The notes beneath the pieces were generated by a model. It saw nothing but the letters and a program-made list of their open reading frames with translations, made no database searches and was not told the DNA's origin. A stretch of DNA of 61,635 nt. Origin: Nanogingivalis sp963517825. GTDB taxonomy: Bacteria > Patescibacteriota > Saccharimonadia > Saccharimonadales > Saccharimonadaceae. Position numbers and translations under genes: made by a program. Location of the stretch: positions 1-61,635 of the forward strand of contig CAUQGB010000002.1 in assembly GCA_963517825.1 (NCBI GenBank). The letters are read 5' to 3'. Of the stretch, positions 16,208-23,496 are shown in pieces (position 1 is the first letter of the stretch; every line of letters begins with the position of its first letter).

Positions 16208-16965
16208 TTACGGGTAATAAAACTGAAGCACAAATTCAAGCAATGCGTGAGGGTGGAAAAATCCTCGCGCGAATTTTGCGTGAGCTTACGGAATTTTCGA
16301 AAGTCGGAATGACTGGTCTTGAAGTTGATGCTTTTGCGCGCAAGAAAATTAAAGAATATGGAGCAAAATCTGCATATCTCACTCCAGAGGTGAATTTTCC
16401 AGGCGTAGTTTGTATTTCGGTGAATGATTGTGTTGTCCATGGCGCGCCAAATAATGTCCCTTTCGAAAAAGGTGATGTTGTAAAATTTGATATGGTTATT
16501 GAATTTAAAGGAATGATGACCGATTCTGCTGTGACAACAGTTATTGGCGAAGAACCAAAAGGTGCGGTGAAGCATCTTTTGAACGATACAAAAAAAGCGC
16601 TTGCGGCGGGAATTTCAGTCGTAAAGCCTGGTGTGAAAACCGGTGACATTGGCGCAGCGGTTGAAAAATCGCTTAAAAAATCAAAACTCGGCAATGTTCG
16701 AGATTTGGTTGGACATGGTGTCGGTTTAAAAATGCATATGGCGCCAGAAGTTCCAAATTATGGCAAGGCTGGAAGTGGCGTGGCTTTTCAGGAAGGTGAT
16801 ACTTTTTGTATTGAACCAATGACTTCTCTTGGCAAAGGTGATGTGATTTTTAACGGAACAGATAGTGAATGGGATGTCTTGATGAAAGATGGTTCACTTT
16901 CAGCGCATTTTGAGCACACGATTTTAGTCACAAAAGATGGAGCGGAAATTCTTACTTTAGAATAA
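16195..16965 (+). CDS. map: Methionine aminopeptidase, type I
   Basis: A 256-aa metallopeptidase that removes the initiator Met after deformylation. Metal ligands lie in KFDMVIEFKGMMTDSA (Asp pair), DLVGHGVGLKMH (His), CIEPM (Glu) and the C-terminal HFEHTI. The GTG start overlaps adk by 13 bases. It completes the fmt-def-map N-terminal processing set seen in this window. Confidence 0.94.
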   Translation: MRNLITGNKTEAQIQAMREGGKILARILRELTEFSKVGMTGLEVDAFARKKIKEYGAKSAYLTPEVNFPGVVCISVNDCVVHGAPNNVPFEKGDVVKFDMVIEFKGMMTDSAVTTVIGEEPKGAVKHLLNDTKKALAAGISVVKPGVKTGDIGAAVEKSLKKSKLGNVRDLVGHGVGLKMHMAPEVPNYGKAGSGVAFQEGDTFCIEPMTSLGKGDVIFNGTDSEWDVLMKDGSLSAHFEHTILVTKDGAEILTLE

Positions 16966-16976
16966 AATTTCGAAAA

Positions 16977-17888
16977 ATGGGAGAGAGAGGCAAATTTTCG
17001 AAAGAAGAAAAAGCTTGCAAACAGGTGCATGCTCATTTTGGTGGAGTTCATAATCACGAAAATCCAAGCAATCTCCCATTAGCAATTTGTTTGAATCTAG
17101 TTTTTTCAGTTTTGGAATTTTTCTTTGGGTGGCTTTTTGGTTCGGCGGCGATTTCCGCCGACGCTGTTCATGATTTAGGTGATGCAATTTTACTCACAAT
17201 TACATTAATCCTAAACAAACTGAGCAATAAAAAACCGACTTCCGTGATGAGCTATGGTTATAAACGATTTGCGGCGCTTGGGGCTCTTTTAAATGCTGGT
17301 GTGATTTTGTGGCTTTCATACACAATGGCGATTTCTGTATATTATGAATTTGCTTTTCCACACGTTCACCCATATGTGAATGTTCCGGGGTTGATAATTG
17401 TTTCAACTGCAGGAATTTTAGTGAATTTATTTGCTGCTGTACGGTTACATGGTTCGAAAAATATTCTTGACCGAACGGTTTCACTTCACTTAATTGAAGA
17501 TTTACTTGGCTGGATTTTAACATTTATTACTTCTATTCTAATTTCGTTTTCAGGCCTTCATATGCTTGATCGTGTAGCTAGTTTGTGTATTTTGCTATTT
17601 ATTTCTTGGGGTGCAATTTCGAACTCTTGGGGAGTTTTGAAAATTTTAGCCCAACGTGTACCGAGTACAAAAAATTTGAGCAAAATTAAAAAGCAAATTT
17701 TAGCAATTGAAGGTGTTTTAAAAATTGAAAATATTCATTTTTGGAGTCTTAATGGTGCCGAGCATGTTTTTACGGCAAGGATTTTTGTAAACGATATTTC
17801 AAAAAGTGCTAAAATTCGTAAAAAAATATCTCATTTTTTACCAGAATTTCAGATTATAGATTCGACAATTGAGATTTTGGAAAAATAA
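16977..17888 (+). CDS. Cation diffusion facilitator (metal efflux) transporter
   Basis: A 303-aa membrane protein with six predicted transmembrane helices and a cytoplasmic C-terminal domain. The His/Asp metal site is seen in SADAVHDLGD (TM2) and SLHLIEDLLGW (TM5), typical of the ZitB/CzcD branch exporting zinc or similar ions. The N-terminus carries a His-rich stretch (VHAHFGGVHNHEN). It starts 11 bases after map and is probably cotranscribed. Confidence 0.87.
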   Translation: MGERGKFSKEEKACKQVHAHFGGVHNHENPSNLPLAICLNLVFSVLEFFFGWLFGSAAISADAVHDLGDAILLTITLILNKLSNKKPTSVMSYGYKRFAALGALLNAGVILWLSYTMAISVYYEFAFPHVHPYVNVPGLIIVSTAGILVNLFAAVRLHGSKNILDRTVSLHLIEDLLGWILTFITSILISFSGLHMLDRVASLCILLFISWGAISNSWGVLKILAQRVPSTKNLSKIKKQILAIEGVLKIENIHFWSLNGAEHVFTARIFVNDISKSAKIRKKISHFLPEFQIIDSTIEILEK

Positions 17889-17901
17889 ATTAAAAAAGTA
17901 C

Positions 17902-17930
17902 TTGCATTTTTGAAAAGGCTCGTGTATAAT
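17902..17930 (+). promoter_or_regulatory. tRNA-Thr/tRNA-Tyr promoter
   Basis: TTGCAT (17902-17907), 17 bp, TATAAT (17925-17930), 21 bases before the first tRNA. Confidence 0.75.
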
Positions 17931-17951
17931 TAGAAACGTACTTGGTGATAT

Positions 17952-18028
17952 GCCACCTTAGCTCAGCTGGTTAGAGCAGCTGTTTTGTAAACAGCAGGCC
18001 TTCGGTTCGAATCCGAAAGGTGGCTCCA
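17952..18028 (+). tRNA. tRNA-Thr (anticodon UGU)
   Basis: Cloverleaf: acceptor GCCACCT with AGGTGGC, D-arm AGCTCAGCTGGTTAGAGC, anticodon stem GCTGT/ACAGC around TTTGTAA (anticodon TGT), T-loop GGTTCGAATCC, discriminator T and encoded CCA. Confidence 0.95.
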
Positions 18029-18053
18029 AGTATTTTTTAATACAAGTTAAAGA

Positions 18054-18139
18054 GCTGGGATAGTGAAGCGGTCAAACACAACAGACTGTAAATCTGTCGG
18101 CAGATGCCTTCGAAAGTTCGAATCTTTCTCCCAGCACCA
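18054..18139 (+). tRNA. tRNA-Tyr (anticodon GUA)
   Basis: Acceptor GCTGGGA with TCCCAGC, anticodon stem ACAGA/TCTGT around CTGTAAA (anticodon GTA), a long variable arm (CGGCAGATGCCTTCG) as expected for bacterial tRNA-Tyr, T-loop with AGTTCGAATCT, discriminator A and encoded CCA. Confidence 0.95.
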
Positions 18140-18159
18140 GAAATTATTTTCCAAAAGAA

Positions 18160-18191
18160 CACCTAATCACTGCGAGGGGTGTTTTTTTATT
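18160..18191 (+). terminator. Terminator of the tRNA operon
   Basis: AACACC pairs with GGGTGTT across a 13-base loop and is followed by a seven-T run. Confidence 0.8.
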
Positions 18192-18208
18192 ATTTGCTAT
18201 TTTCGTAC

Positions 18209-18237
18209 TTGATAAAAATTAGCATTAACGGTATAAT
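18209..18237 (+). promoter_or_regulatory. ftsA promoter (leaderless)
   Basis: TTGATA (18209-18214), 17 bp, TATAAT (18232-18237), 6 bases to the ATG at 18244. Confidence 0.75.
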
Positions 18238-18243
18238 GGAACT

Positions 18244-19461
18244 ATGAATGAGAATTCTCGAAATGTGGTAGGAGTAGATATTGGAACTTCAAAAGTTCGT
18301 GTTATTATTGCGAACTTTGATAAAGAAGGAATGCCAAATGTTATCGGTGTTGGCTCCGCAGAAAATAACGGAATGAAAAAAGGGGTGATAACTAACGCTC
18401 AAAGCGTTTATCAAGCTTTAGATAAGGCTTTGCTTCAGGCAGAAAGAATGGCTGGCTATGAAAGCAGCAGCGCTATATTTAGCGTCAATGGTGCACATAT
18501 TTTAAGCACGAATACTGATGGAATGATTGCGATCAACTCACCAGATGGAATTGTAGATGAAGAAGATCTTCAGCGAGTTGAAGAGGTTGCTACAATTGGT
18601 AAAATTCCAGCAAATCATCGAGTTTTGGAATTTATTCCATATTATTATAATCTCGACAATCAAGAAGGCTTGGTTGATCCTTACGGAATGGAAGGTGTTC
18701 GCTTAGAGGTTCACGGTAGCGCTATTTCGGCACTAGATTCAAATATAGATAACTTAAGAAATACTGCTGCAAGATTAGATCTTGACCCAGAACTTTATGT
18801 TCCAAGCGTTTTGGCTTCTTCTCGAGCATTGTTGACAGATAACCAAAAAGAAAACGGCGTTGCAGTTGTTGATCTTGGTGCCTCAACTACTGGAGTGGCA
18901 GTTTATGAAGATGGTGCGTTGCGATTATTAGAAGTTATTCCACTTGGTGGAATCAATATTACCAACGACCTTGCGATTTGTTTGAAAGTTTCACCAGAGG
19001 TTGCCGAAGAAATAAAAATTAAGCATGGTTTTGCTTTCGAAAGAGAAGAAAGCGGCGATATTGTTGTGAAACATGGTCGCGAGCATTATAGCTTTAATAC
19101 ACGAGAAATCGAAGAAGTTATTGAGGCGCGACTTGAAGAAATTTTTGAAGAAGTTAAAAAAGTTCTTAAAAAATCAGGTTTCGAAAATCAATTACCAAAC
19201 GGAATTGTGCTAGCAGGAGCAGGTTCAAACCTTAAAGGAATCGATGAATACGCGAGAAAGCAATTACAGTTAGCAACTCGAATTGGTAAAAACGGCGTCG
19301 AAAGAACTGTTTCACAAGAAGTGAATAAACCAGAATTTTCATCTGCAGTTGGCTTGATAATTGAAGCAAGAAATGTGGTTTTGAGAAGAGAAGAATATCG
19401 AGATAGTTTTGAGCCTAAGAGCTTTGGATTTTTCGCAAGATTCTTTAAGAAAAAGCGATAA
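18244..19461 (+). CDS. ftsA: Cell division protein FtsA
   Basis: A 405-aa actin-fold ATPase that tethers FtsZ to the membrane. It has the phosphate-1 motif VGVDIGTSKVRV, the SHS2/1C domain (about residues 80-160), phosphate-2 VVDLGASTTG and the adenosine motif IVLAGAGSNLKG. The C-terminus, SFGFFARFFKKKR, is a basic amphipathic membrane-targeting helix. It precedes ftsZ and likely makes one transcript with it. Confidence 0.95.
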   Translation: MNENSRNVVGVDIGTSKVRVIIANFDKEGMPNVIGVGSAENNGMKKGVITNAQSVYQALDKALLQAERMAGYESSSAIFSVNGAHILSTNTDGMIAINSPDGIVDEEDLQRVEEVATIGKIPANHRVLEFIPYYYNLDNQEGLVDPYGMEGVRLEVHGSAISALDSNIDNLRNTAARLDLDPELYVPSVLASSRALLTDNQKENGVAVVDLGASTTGVAVYEDGALRLLEVIPLGGINITNDLAICLKVSPEVAEEIKIKHGFAFEREESGDIVVKHGREHYSFNTREIEEVIEARLEEIFEEVKKVLKKSGFENQLPNGIVLAGAGSNLKGIDEYARKQLQLATRIGKNGVERTVSQEVNKPEFSSAVGLIIEARNVVLRREEYRDSFEPKSFGFFARFFKKKR

Positions 19462-19494
19462 AGTGATATAATGGGAGTAAATTAAGGAGAAGAA

Positions 19495-20721
19495 ATGCCA
19501 GAAATTAAACCGAATGAAGTTGAAACTTTTGCAAAAATTAAAGTTGTAGGAATTGGTGGCGCAGGTGGAAGCGCCGTTAACCGAATGAAAGATGTTGGCC
19601 TAAACAACATTGAATTTATTGCAATGAATACCGACGCTCAAGCGTTGTACAAATCAAAAGCTGATAAAAAAATTCACCTTGGTCGTGAAACAACAAACGG
19701 ATTGGGTGCGGGTGCTGACCCTATCGTTGGAGAAAGTGCTGCTCTTGAATCGCGCGAAGAAATCCGCGAGGCTCTTGAAGGCGCAGATATGGTGTTTATT
19801 GCTATTGGTGCCGGTGGTGGAACTGGTTCTGGTGCTGGTCATGTTGTGGCTGAAATTGCCCGCGAAATGGGTATTTTAACGATTGGTGTTGCTACTCGAC
19901 CATTCGCTTTTGAAGGCGCAAAACGAAAAACTAACGCCGACTGGGCAATTGAAAAACTTGCAGCCGCAGTTGATACTTTAATTACAATTCCTAACGATAG
20001 ACTTCTTCAAACTGTTGATCGCAACCTTCCTCTTCTTGAGACTTTTAAAATTGCTGACGATGTTCTTCGTCAAGGAGTTCAAGGTATCTCAGAACTTATT
20101 ACTGAGCACGGTTTGATTAACCTTGACTTTGCTGACGTTAAATCAATCATGAGTAATGCTGGTTCAGCCTTGATGGGAATTGGTCGTGCAAGCGGTGATA
20201 ATCGAGCACAAAAAGCTGCTGAACAAGCTATCGAAAGCCCAATGATTGAAGTTTCAATTGAAGGTGCTCGAGGTGTATTGTTCAATGTTGCCGGTGGTTA
20301 TGATATGAGTATGAGCGAAATTCAAGAAGCTGCCGAAATCATCACAGGTGCAGTTGCTCCAGATGCAAATATTATCTTTGGTGCAACATTGAATCCAGAT
20401 CTTGAAGATGAATTAATTATTACAGTTGTAGCAACTGGTTTCGATCGTGATTATAGCGAACCAGCTCCAGTTGAATCATCACTTGAAAACGTTGTTTCGA
20501 AAACTTTCAATCTTGAAGACGAACACGTAGGTGCTCAAGAAATTGACGAAAAAGTTTCTAGTGCAATTGATATGGAACTTAAAAAAGAAGAACCATCTTC
20601 AGCTGAAGATTTCACGAGTGATATTGAAACCAAAAATATTTGGGCTCAAGACGAAGAAAAAGACGAAAGTGATGTTCCTGCATTTTTGCGCCGCCGAAAA
20701 CGCAATAAAAAGGAAGACTAA
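19495..20721 (+). CDS. ftsZ: Cell division protein FtsZ
   Basis: A 408-aa tubulin-like GTPase forming the division ring. The tubulin signature GGGTGSGAG is at 107-115, with the T7-loop residues NLDFADVK. A variable linker rich in Glu and Ser leads to the C-terminal peptide DVPAFLRRRKRNKKED, a good FtsA-binding tail. It has an AAGGAGA site and ends in TAATG, which overlaps the start of nrdR. Confidence 0.97.
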   Translation: MPEIKPNEVETFAKIKVVGIGGAGGSAVNRMKDVGLNNIEFIAMNTDAQALYKSKADKKIHLGRETTNGLGAGADPIVGESAALESREEIREALEGADMVFIAIGAGGGTGSGAGHVVAEIAREMGILTIGVATRPFAFEGAKRKTNADWAIEKLAAAVDTLITIPNDRLLQTVDRNLPLLETFKIADDVLRQGVQGISELITEHGLINLDFADVKSIMSNAGSALMGIGRASGDNRAQKAAEQAIESPMIEVSIEGARGVLFNVAGGYDMSMSEIQEAAEIITGAVAPDANIIFGATLNPDLEDELIITVVATGFDRDYSEPAPVESSLENVVSKTFNLEDEHVGAQEIDEKVSSAIDMELKKEEPSSAEDFTSDIETKNIWAQDEEKDESDVPAFLRRRKRNKKED

Positions 20722-21176
20722 TGGAATTTAAGCTCGACGAAACCAAGGTTCTTGAAAGTCGGATGTCGGTCGACGGCCAGTCTGTGCGCCGTCGCCGAGT
20801 TGCTCCAGATGGAACTCGCTTCACAACTTACGAGCGAATCGAAAAACCGCGGATTATTGTTATTAAATCGCAGGGCGGAAGAGAAGAGTTTAGTCGCGAA
20901 AAGCTTAAAAGCTCAATTATTCGTTCAATCGGAAAGTTCATTTCAGACCTTCAAGTTGAAGAAATTATCAACCGTGTCGAAAACGAACTTCTTCAAAAAT
21001 CGAACAAAGTTTCTTCGCATCAGATTGGCGAAACTGTTTTGGCGGTTCTGTTTGAAATGAATAAAGTTGCGTATATTCGTTTTGCGAGTGTGTTTAACGG
21101 TTTCGAAACGGTTGAAGATTTCGAAGATATTTTAGCAAAAGTTAGAGGTGAAAATGAGAATTGTAGTAGTCTATAA
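20721..21176 (+). CDS. nrdR: NrdR-like repressor lacking all zinc-ribbon cysteines
   Basis: A 151-aa protein. Normal NrdR has an N-terminal CPxCG...CxxCG zinc ribbon and an ATP-cone, and represses ribonucleotide reductase genes according to the ATP/dATP state. Here the family segment VLESR...DGQSVRRRR...RFTTYERIEKP is clear at about residues 10-42, but the first knuckle reads MEFKLDET and the second VAPDG, so the four cysteines are gone. The ATP-cone follows (IVIKSQGGREEFSREKLKSS onward to VEDFEDIL). The start overlaps the ftsZ stop as TAATG. Confidence 0.85.
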   Translation: MEFKLDETKVLESRMSVDGQSVRRRRVAPDGTRFTTYERIEKPRIIVIKSQGGREEFSREKLKSSIIRSIGKFISDLQVEEIINRVENELLQKSNKVSSHQIGETVLAVLFEMNKVAYIRFASVFNGFETVEDFEDILAKVRGENENCSSL

Positions 21177-21414
21177 AGATTATAGCGATCATGGCCGTGA
21201 AGTTCGAGAATATATTGAAGATTTCGAAAGGCAAACGGGCTTAAAAGTCGAAGTTATGGATCCCGATTCCGGCAGGAATGAGTTTTTCTTGCGAGCTTAT
21301 GATGTAGTTGAATATCCAACAATTTTAGCAATTACAGATGAAGGACGCTTGCTGCAACAGTGGCGAGGTAAACCACTCCCACTTTTTGACGAAGTTGCAT
21401 ATTACGCACGCTAA
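21154..21414 (+). CDS. Thioredoxin-fold small protein without a CxxC site
   Basis: An 86-aa protein starting MRIVVVYKDYSDHGREVREYIEDFERQTG, with the cis-Pro loop VVEYPTILAI typical of thioredoxin/glutaredoxin folds. The position where CxxC is expected (YKDYSDHG) contains no cysteine, and the protein has none at all, so it cannot be a standard oxidoreductase. The ATG lies inside the end of nrdR with AGAGGTG upstream, implying coupling. A non-redox binding role is possible. Confidence 0.7.
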   Translation: MRIVVVYKDYSDHGREVREYIEDFERQTGLKVEVMDPDSGRNEFFLRAYDVVEYPTILAITDEGRLLQQWRGKPLPLFDEVAYYAR

Positions 21415-21435
21415 GTTGAGGCTTGGCGTGTTTTA
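21398..21435 (+). terminator. Terminator at the end of the ftsA-ftsZ-nrdR operon
   Basis: CACGC and GCGTG pair across about 14 bases, then TTTTAT. The upstream arm is inside the last codons of the thioredoxin-fold gene. Confidence 0.55.
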
Positions 21436-21463
21436 TACCCTTAAGGAGCTTATATAAGATATG

Positions 21464-21489
21464 AAAAAGACCCGATAGGTGGTCTTTTT
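21464..21489. terminator. Bidirectional terminator
   Basis: AAAAAGACC and GGTCTTTTT form a perfect 9-bp stem between the plus-strand operon and the minus-strand gene ending at 21493. Confidence 0.85.
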
Positions 21490-21492
21490 GCT

Positions 21493-21999
21493 TTATAAAT
21501 CAAAAACTTCTGATTCGTTATCTTCTGTTGGGTATGTGTAGAACATTTTTTTATCTTTTTGAATGTTCCAATTTAATAAGTCTGTGTTGCTTTCTTTATC
21601 TGAAATTGAAACAGAGAAGTCTTTAGTGTTTGTTTTTTCACTAATGTATTCAATAACTTCTTTTGCTTTATTGTGCCAAGTAGTGTCTGCTTTGCTAATA
21701 TTGGCTATAACGTTGTAGTATGGTTGATCTGCAGCATTAGTTAATTTTTTAATTTTAAGGTCGATTCCGGAGTTTGTCTTATATATTCCACCTTGCACGA
21801 ATTTAACTTGTTCTTGAGTTGTTGTTTGTTCTGCTGGTTTATTTTCTGGTTGTTTACCACTCTTGTTGATACCTTCTATAACGGTGACTAAAAAGACAAA
21901 TCCAACAAATACAATTGCGCCGATCACTAGCCTCCTTACCCAAGGGACATTTTCAAATGCCTCCTTGCCAGTTTTACAGTCTTTAAGTCTTTTAGCCAT
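21493..21999 (-). CDS. Single-pass membrane-anchored orphan protein
   Basis: A 168-aa protein. One transmembrane helix (LVIGAIVFVGFVFLVTVIEGI, about 24-44) follows a short basic cytoplasmic N-terminus; then a Gln/Thr/Pro-rich linker and an outward-facing domain of about 110 residues. No cysteine site or known motif is visible in the exterior domain. The start has AAAGGAG with good spacing, and a TATAAT lies about 40 bases upstream on the minus strand. Function unknown; probably surface exposed. Confidence 0.7.
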   Translation of the reverse strand: MAKRLKDCKTGKEAFENVPWVRRLVIGAIVFVGFVFLVTVIEGINKSGKQPENKPAEQTTTQEQVKFVQGGIYKTNSGIDLKIKKLTNAADQPYYNVIANISKADTTWHNKAKEVIEYISEKTNTKDFSVSISDKESNTDLLNWNIQKDKKMFYTYPTEDNESEVFDL

Positions 22000-22121
22000 T
22001 TTAAACTCCTTTTATTTAGAATTTTACAATAAAATTATACATCATATTATTTTAATCCTCAAGCACTCGACTATTTGTATTTACAGTTGTATATGTTAAT
22101 AACTAAAAAGAAAGGTTTAAT

Positions 22122-22310
22122 ATGTCGAAAATTTCGATTAGTGCAGATAAATATGTTCGAAACAGCTATAAGGAAGTTGTTATTGATGGAGTTGACTTTA
22201 AGGTTAAAAAACCTGGAGCAGGTCGTCAGTTAGATGCGATGTCAGTGTTTCGTGAAGTGGGCAATGCAAAAGATGACGAATTCAGCAGAAACAAACGAAG
22301 AAAAGCTTGA
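22122..22310 (+). CDS. Small basic orphan protein
   Basis: A 62-aa protein, MSKISISADKYVRNS... ending NKRRKA, soluble and basic, with GAAAGG in front of the ATG. No family recognised. It ends just before the promoter of the T-box transcript and could be unrelated to it. Confidence 0.55.
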   Translation: MSKISISADKYVRNSYKEVVIDGVDFKVKKPGAGRQLDAMSVFREVGNAKDDEFSRNKRRKA

Positions 22311-22335
22311 AAATATCTTTAATTTTTGATAAAAT
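22307..22335 (+). promoter_or_regulatory. Promoter of the T-box/ileS transcript
   Basis: TTGAAA (22307-22312), 17 bp, TAAAAT (22330-22335), about 25 bases before the first T-box helix. Confidence 0.75.
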
Positions 22336-22366
22336 AAGCTTATAAAAGCGTTTTATTTTGATAAAT

Positions 22367-22537
22367 GAGCGGCTATCAACCGCGAAGCTCCCAGAAGAAA
22401 GGTTTTCAAAACCGATTAGAACTGGGCGGGAAAGCTCCGTAAAAGCTAAAATTAAGGGCTAAAAGAATCACTTCTTTTGGAATCGAGATGGTATCGCCGA
22501 GCTTGCTTGGTTCTCGAATCTAAAAGAGGTGATTTTT
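22367..22537 (+). promoter_or_regulatory. T-box riboswitch, isoleucine-specific, with very short Stem I
   Basis: Stem I is one short hairpin (22367-22390) whose terminal loop CTATCAA holds the Ile codon ATC (22375-22377). Next comes a CCCAG/CTGGG helix (22390-22426) and a GC-containing segment suited to Stem IIA/B. Stem III is AAAAGAA/TTCTTTT (22461-22478). The antiterminator is canonical: TCGAGA (22483-22488), the bulge TGGTATC (22489-22495, TGGT facing the tRNA ACCA end), a GCCGAG/CTTGGT helix, and TCTCGA (22512-22517). A competing 13-bp stem (one G-U) pairs 22466-22478 with 22522-22534 and is followed by TTTTT, so it looks like the terminator. Uncharged tRNA-Ile would therefore allow expression. 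Confidence 0.88.
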
Positions 22538-22558
22538 AATTTAGGAAAGGGTAGAGAC

Positions 22559-23488
22559 ATGCTTTATAGATTGAACAACGAAAAATTAACAGCTATTAAA
22601 CAAGAGAATGTTTCTCAAAAATATCTTGAGAAAGATATTCAAAAAATGACCGAAGATAACCTTGAAGAGGTTTTTGGCTTAAGATTTATAGAGACAGAAT
22701 TTGCTGTTGACAACTTACGGATAGATACATTAGCTTTTGATGATGAAAGCAATAGTTTTGTAATTATTGAATACAAAAAGATCAAAAGTGATTCTGTTGC
22801 AGACCAGGGCCTGGCTTATTTATCGTTGATGTTGAAAAACAAAGAAGCTTTCATTTTGAAATTTATTGAGAAAAATGGAGGAGGGCTACCAAAGATTGAT
22901 TGGTCTCAATCGCGCGTAATTCTTATTTCTCCAAAATTTACAGAATACCAGCTTAGAGCGAGTGAATATACTACCGAAAATTTCCCAGTCGAGTTATATG
23001 AATTTAGAAAGTACGGCGATATAGTGGAATATTTGCAAAAAGGTTCAAAAAAGGGAAGGACTCAAAAAAACCAAGCGAATATAGCAAAAAATAGCAATGA
23101 CGAAAAAACTGTACTCAAGGAAATTGTTAATTATAGTGAAGATGAGTTGGTGTCCAGAGGTTCAGATTTTATTCAGGAGTTTTACTGGGAGTTGAAAGAT
23201 TTTGCCGAGAATATTAGTCCAGAAATTCAACCAGATGTAAAGAAGATGTATTTAGCTTTTAAAGTTAGAAAGAAAAATATTTTTAGTATTGTTGTTTGGA
23301 AAAAATCTCTATGTTTAAATCTTAATATTAAACATTCTGATTTTGATTCAAAAACACATCCTGATATTGAAGATGTTTCGAAAAAAGGACATTGGGCTAC
23401 GGGTGATTATCAAATGAAAATAGATAATATCGACCAATTAGAAACTGCAAAAGAAATGATGAAGCTAGGTTATAAAGTAAATTCATAG
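22559..23488 (+). CDS. PD-(D/E)XK nuclease-like protein with DUF5655 C-terminal domain
   Basis: A 309-aa protein. Residues about 25-75 show an Asp...Glu-x-Lys nuclease core (LRIDTLAFD then FVIIEYKK), as in DUF91/NucS-like folds. After a basic linker the C-terminal region, MYLAFKVRKKNIFSIVVWKKSLCLNLN and GHWATGDYQMKID, matches DUF5655. The substrate is unknown. The ATG at 22559 has AGGAAAGGG upstream; a GTG at 22529 would fall inside the T-box terminator stem. It lies between the T-box and ileS, and the TAG stop overlaps the AGGAGG site of ileS, so it should respond to Ile-tRNA charging. Confidence 0.75.
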   Translation: MLYRLNNEKLTAIKQENVSQKYLEKDIQKMTEDNLEEVFGLRFIETEFAVDNLRIDTLAFDDESNSFVIIEYKKIKSDSVADQGLAYLSLMLKNKEAFILKFIEKNGGGLPKIDWSQSRVILISPKFTEYQLRASEYTTENFPVELYEFRKYGDIVEYLQKGSKKGRTQKNQANIAKNSNDEKTVLKEIVNYSEDELVSRGSDFIQEFYWELKDFAENISPEIQPDVKKMYLAFKVRKKNIFSIVVWKKSLCLNLNIKHSDFDSKTHPDIEDVSKKGHWATGDYQMKIDNIDQLETAKEMMKLGYKVNS

Positions 23489-23496
23489 GAGGAAGA

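Noticed and set aside
21430..21480. Five-codon frame MKKTR after AAGGAG
   Set aside because: It runs into a terminator stem and is too short to support as a leader peptide.
22529..22558. GTG start at 22529 for the nuclease-like gene
   Set aside because: It lies within the 3' arm of the T-box terminator stem; the ATG at 22559 has a proper AGGAAAGGG site.
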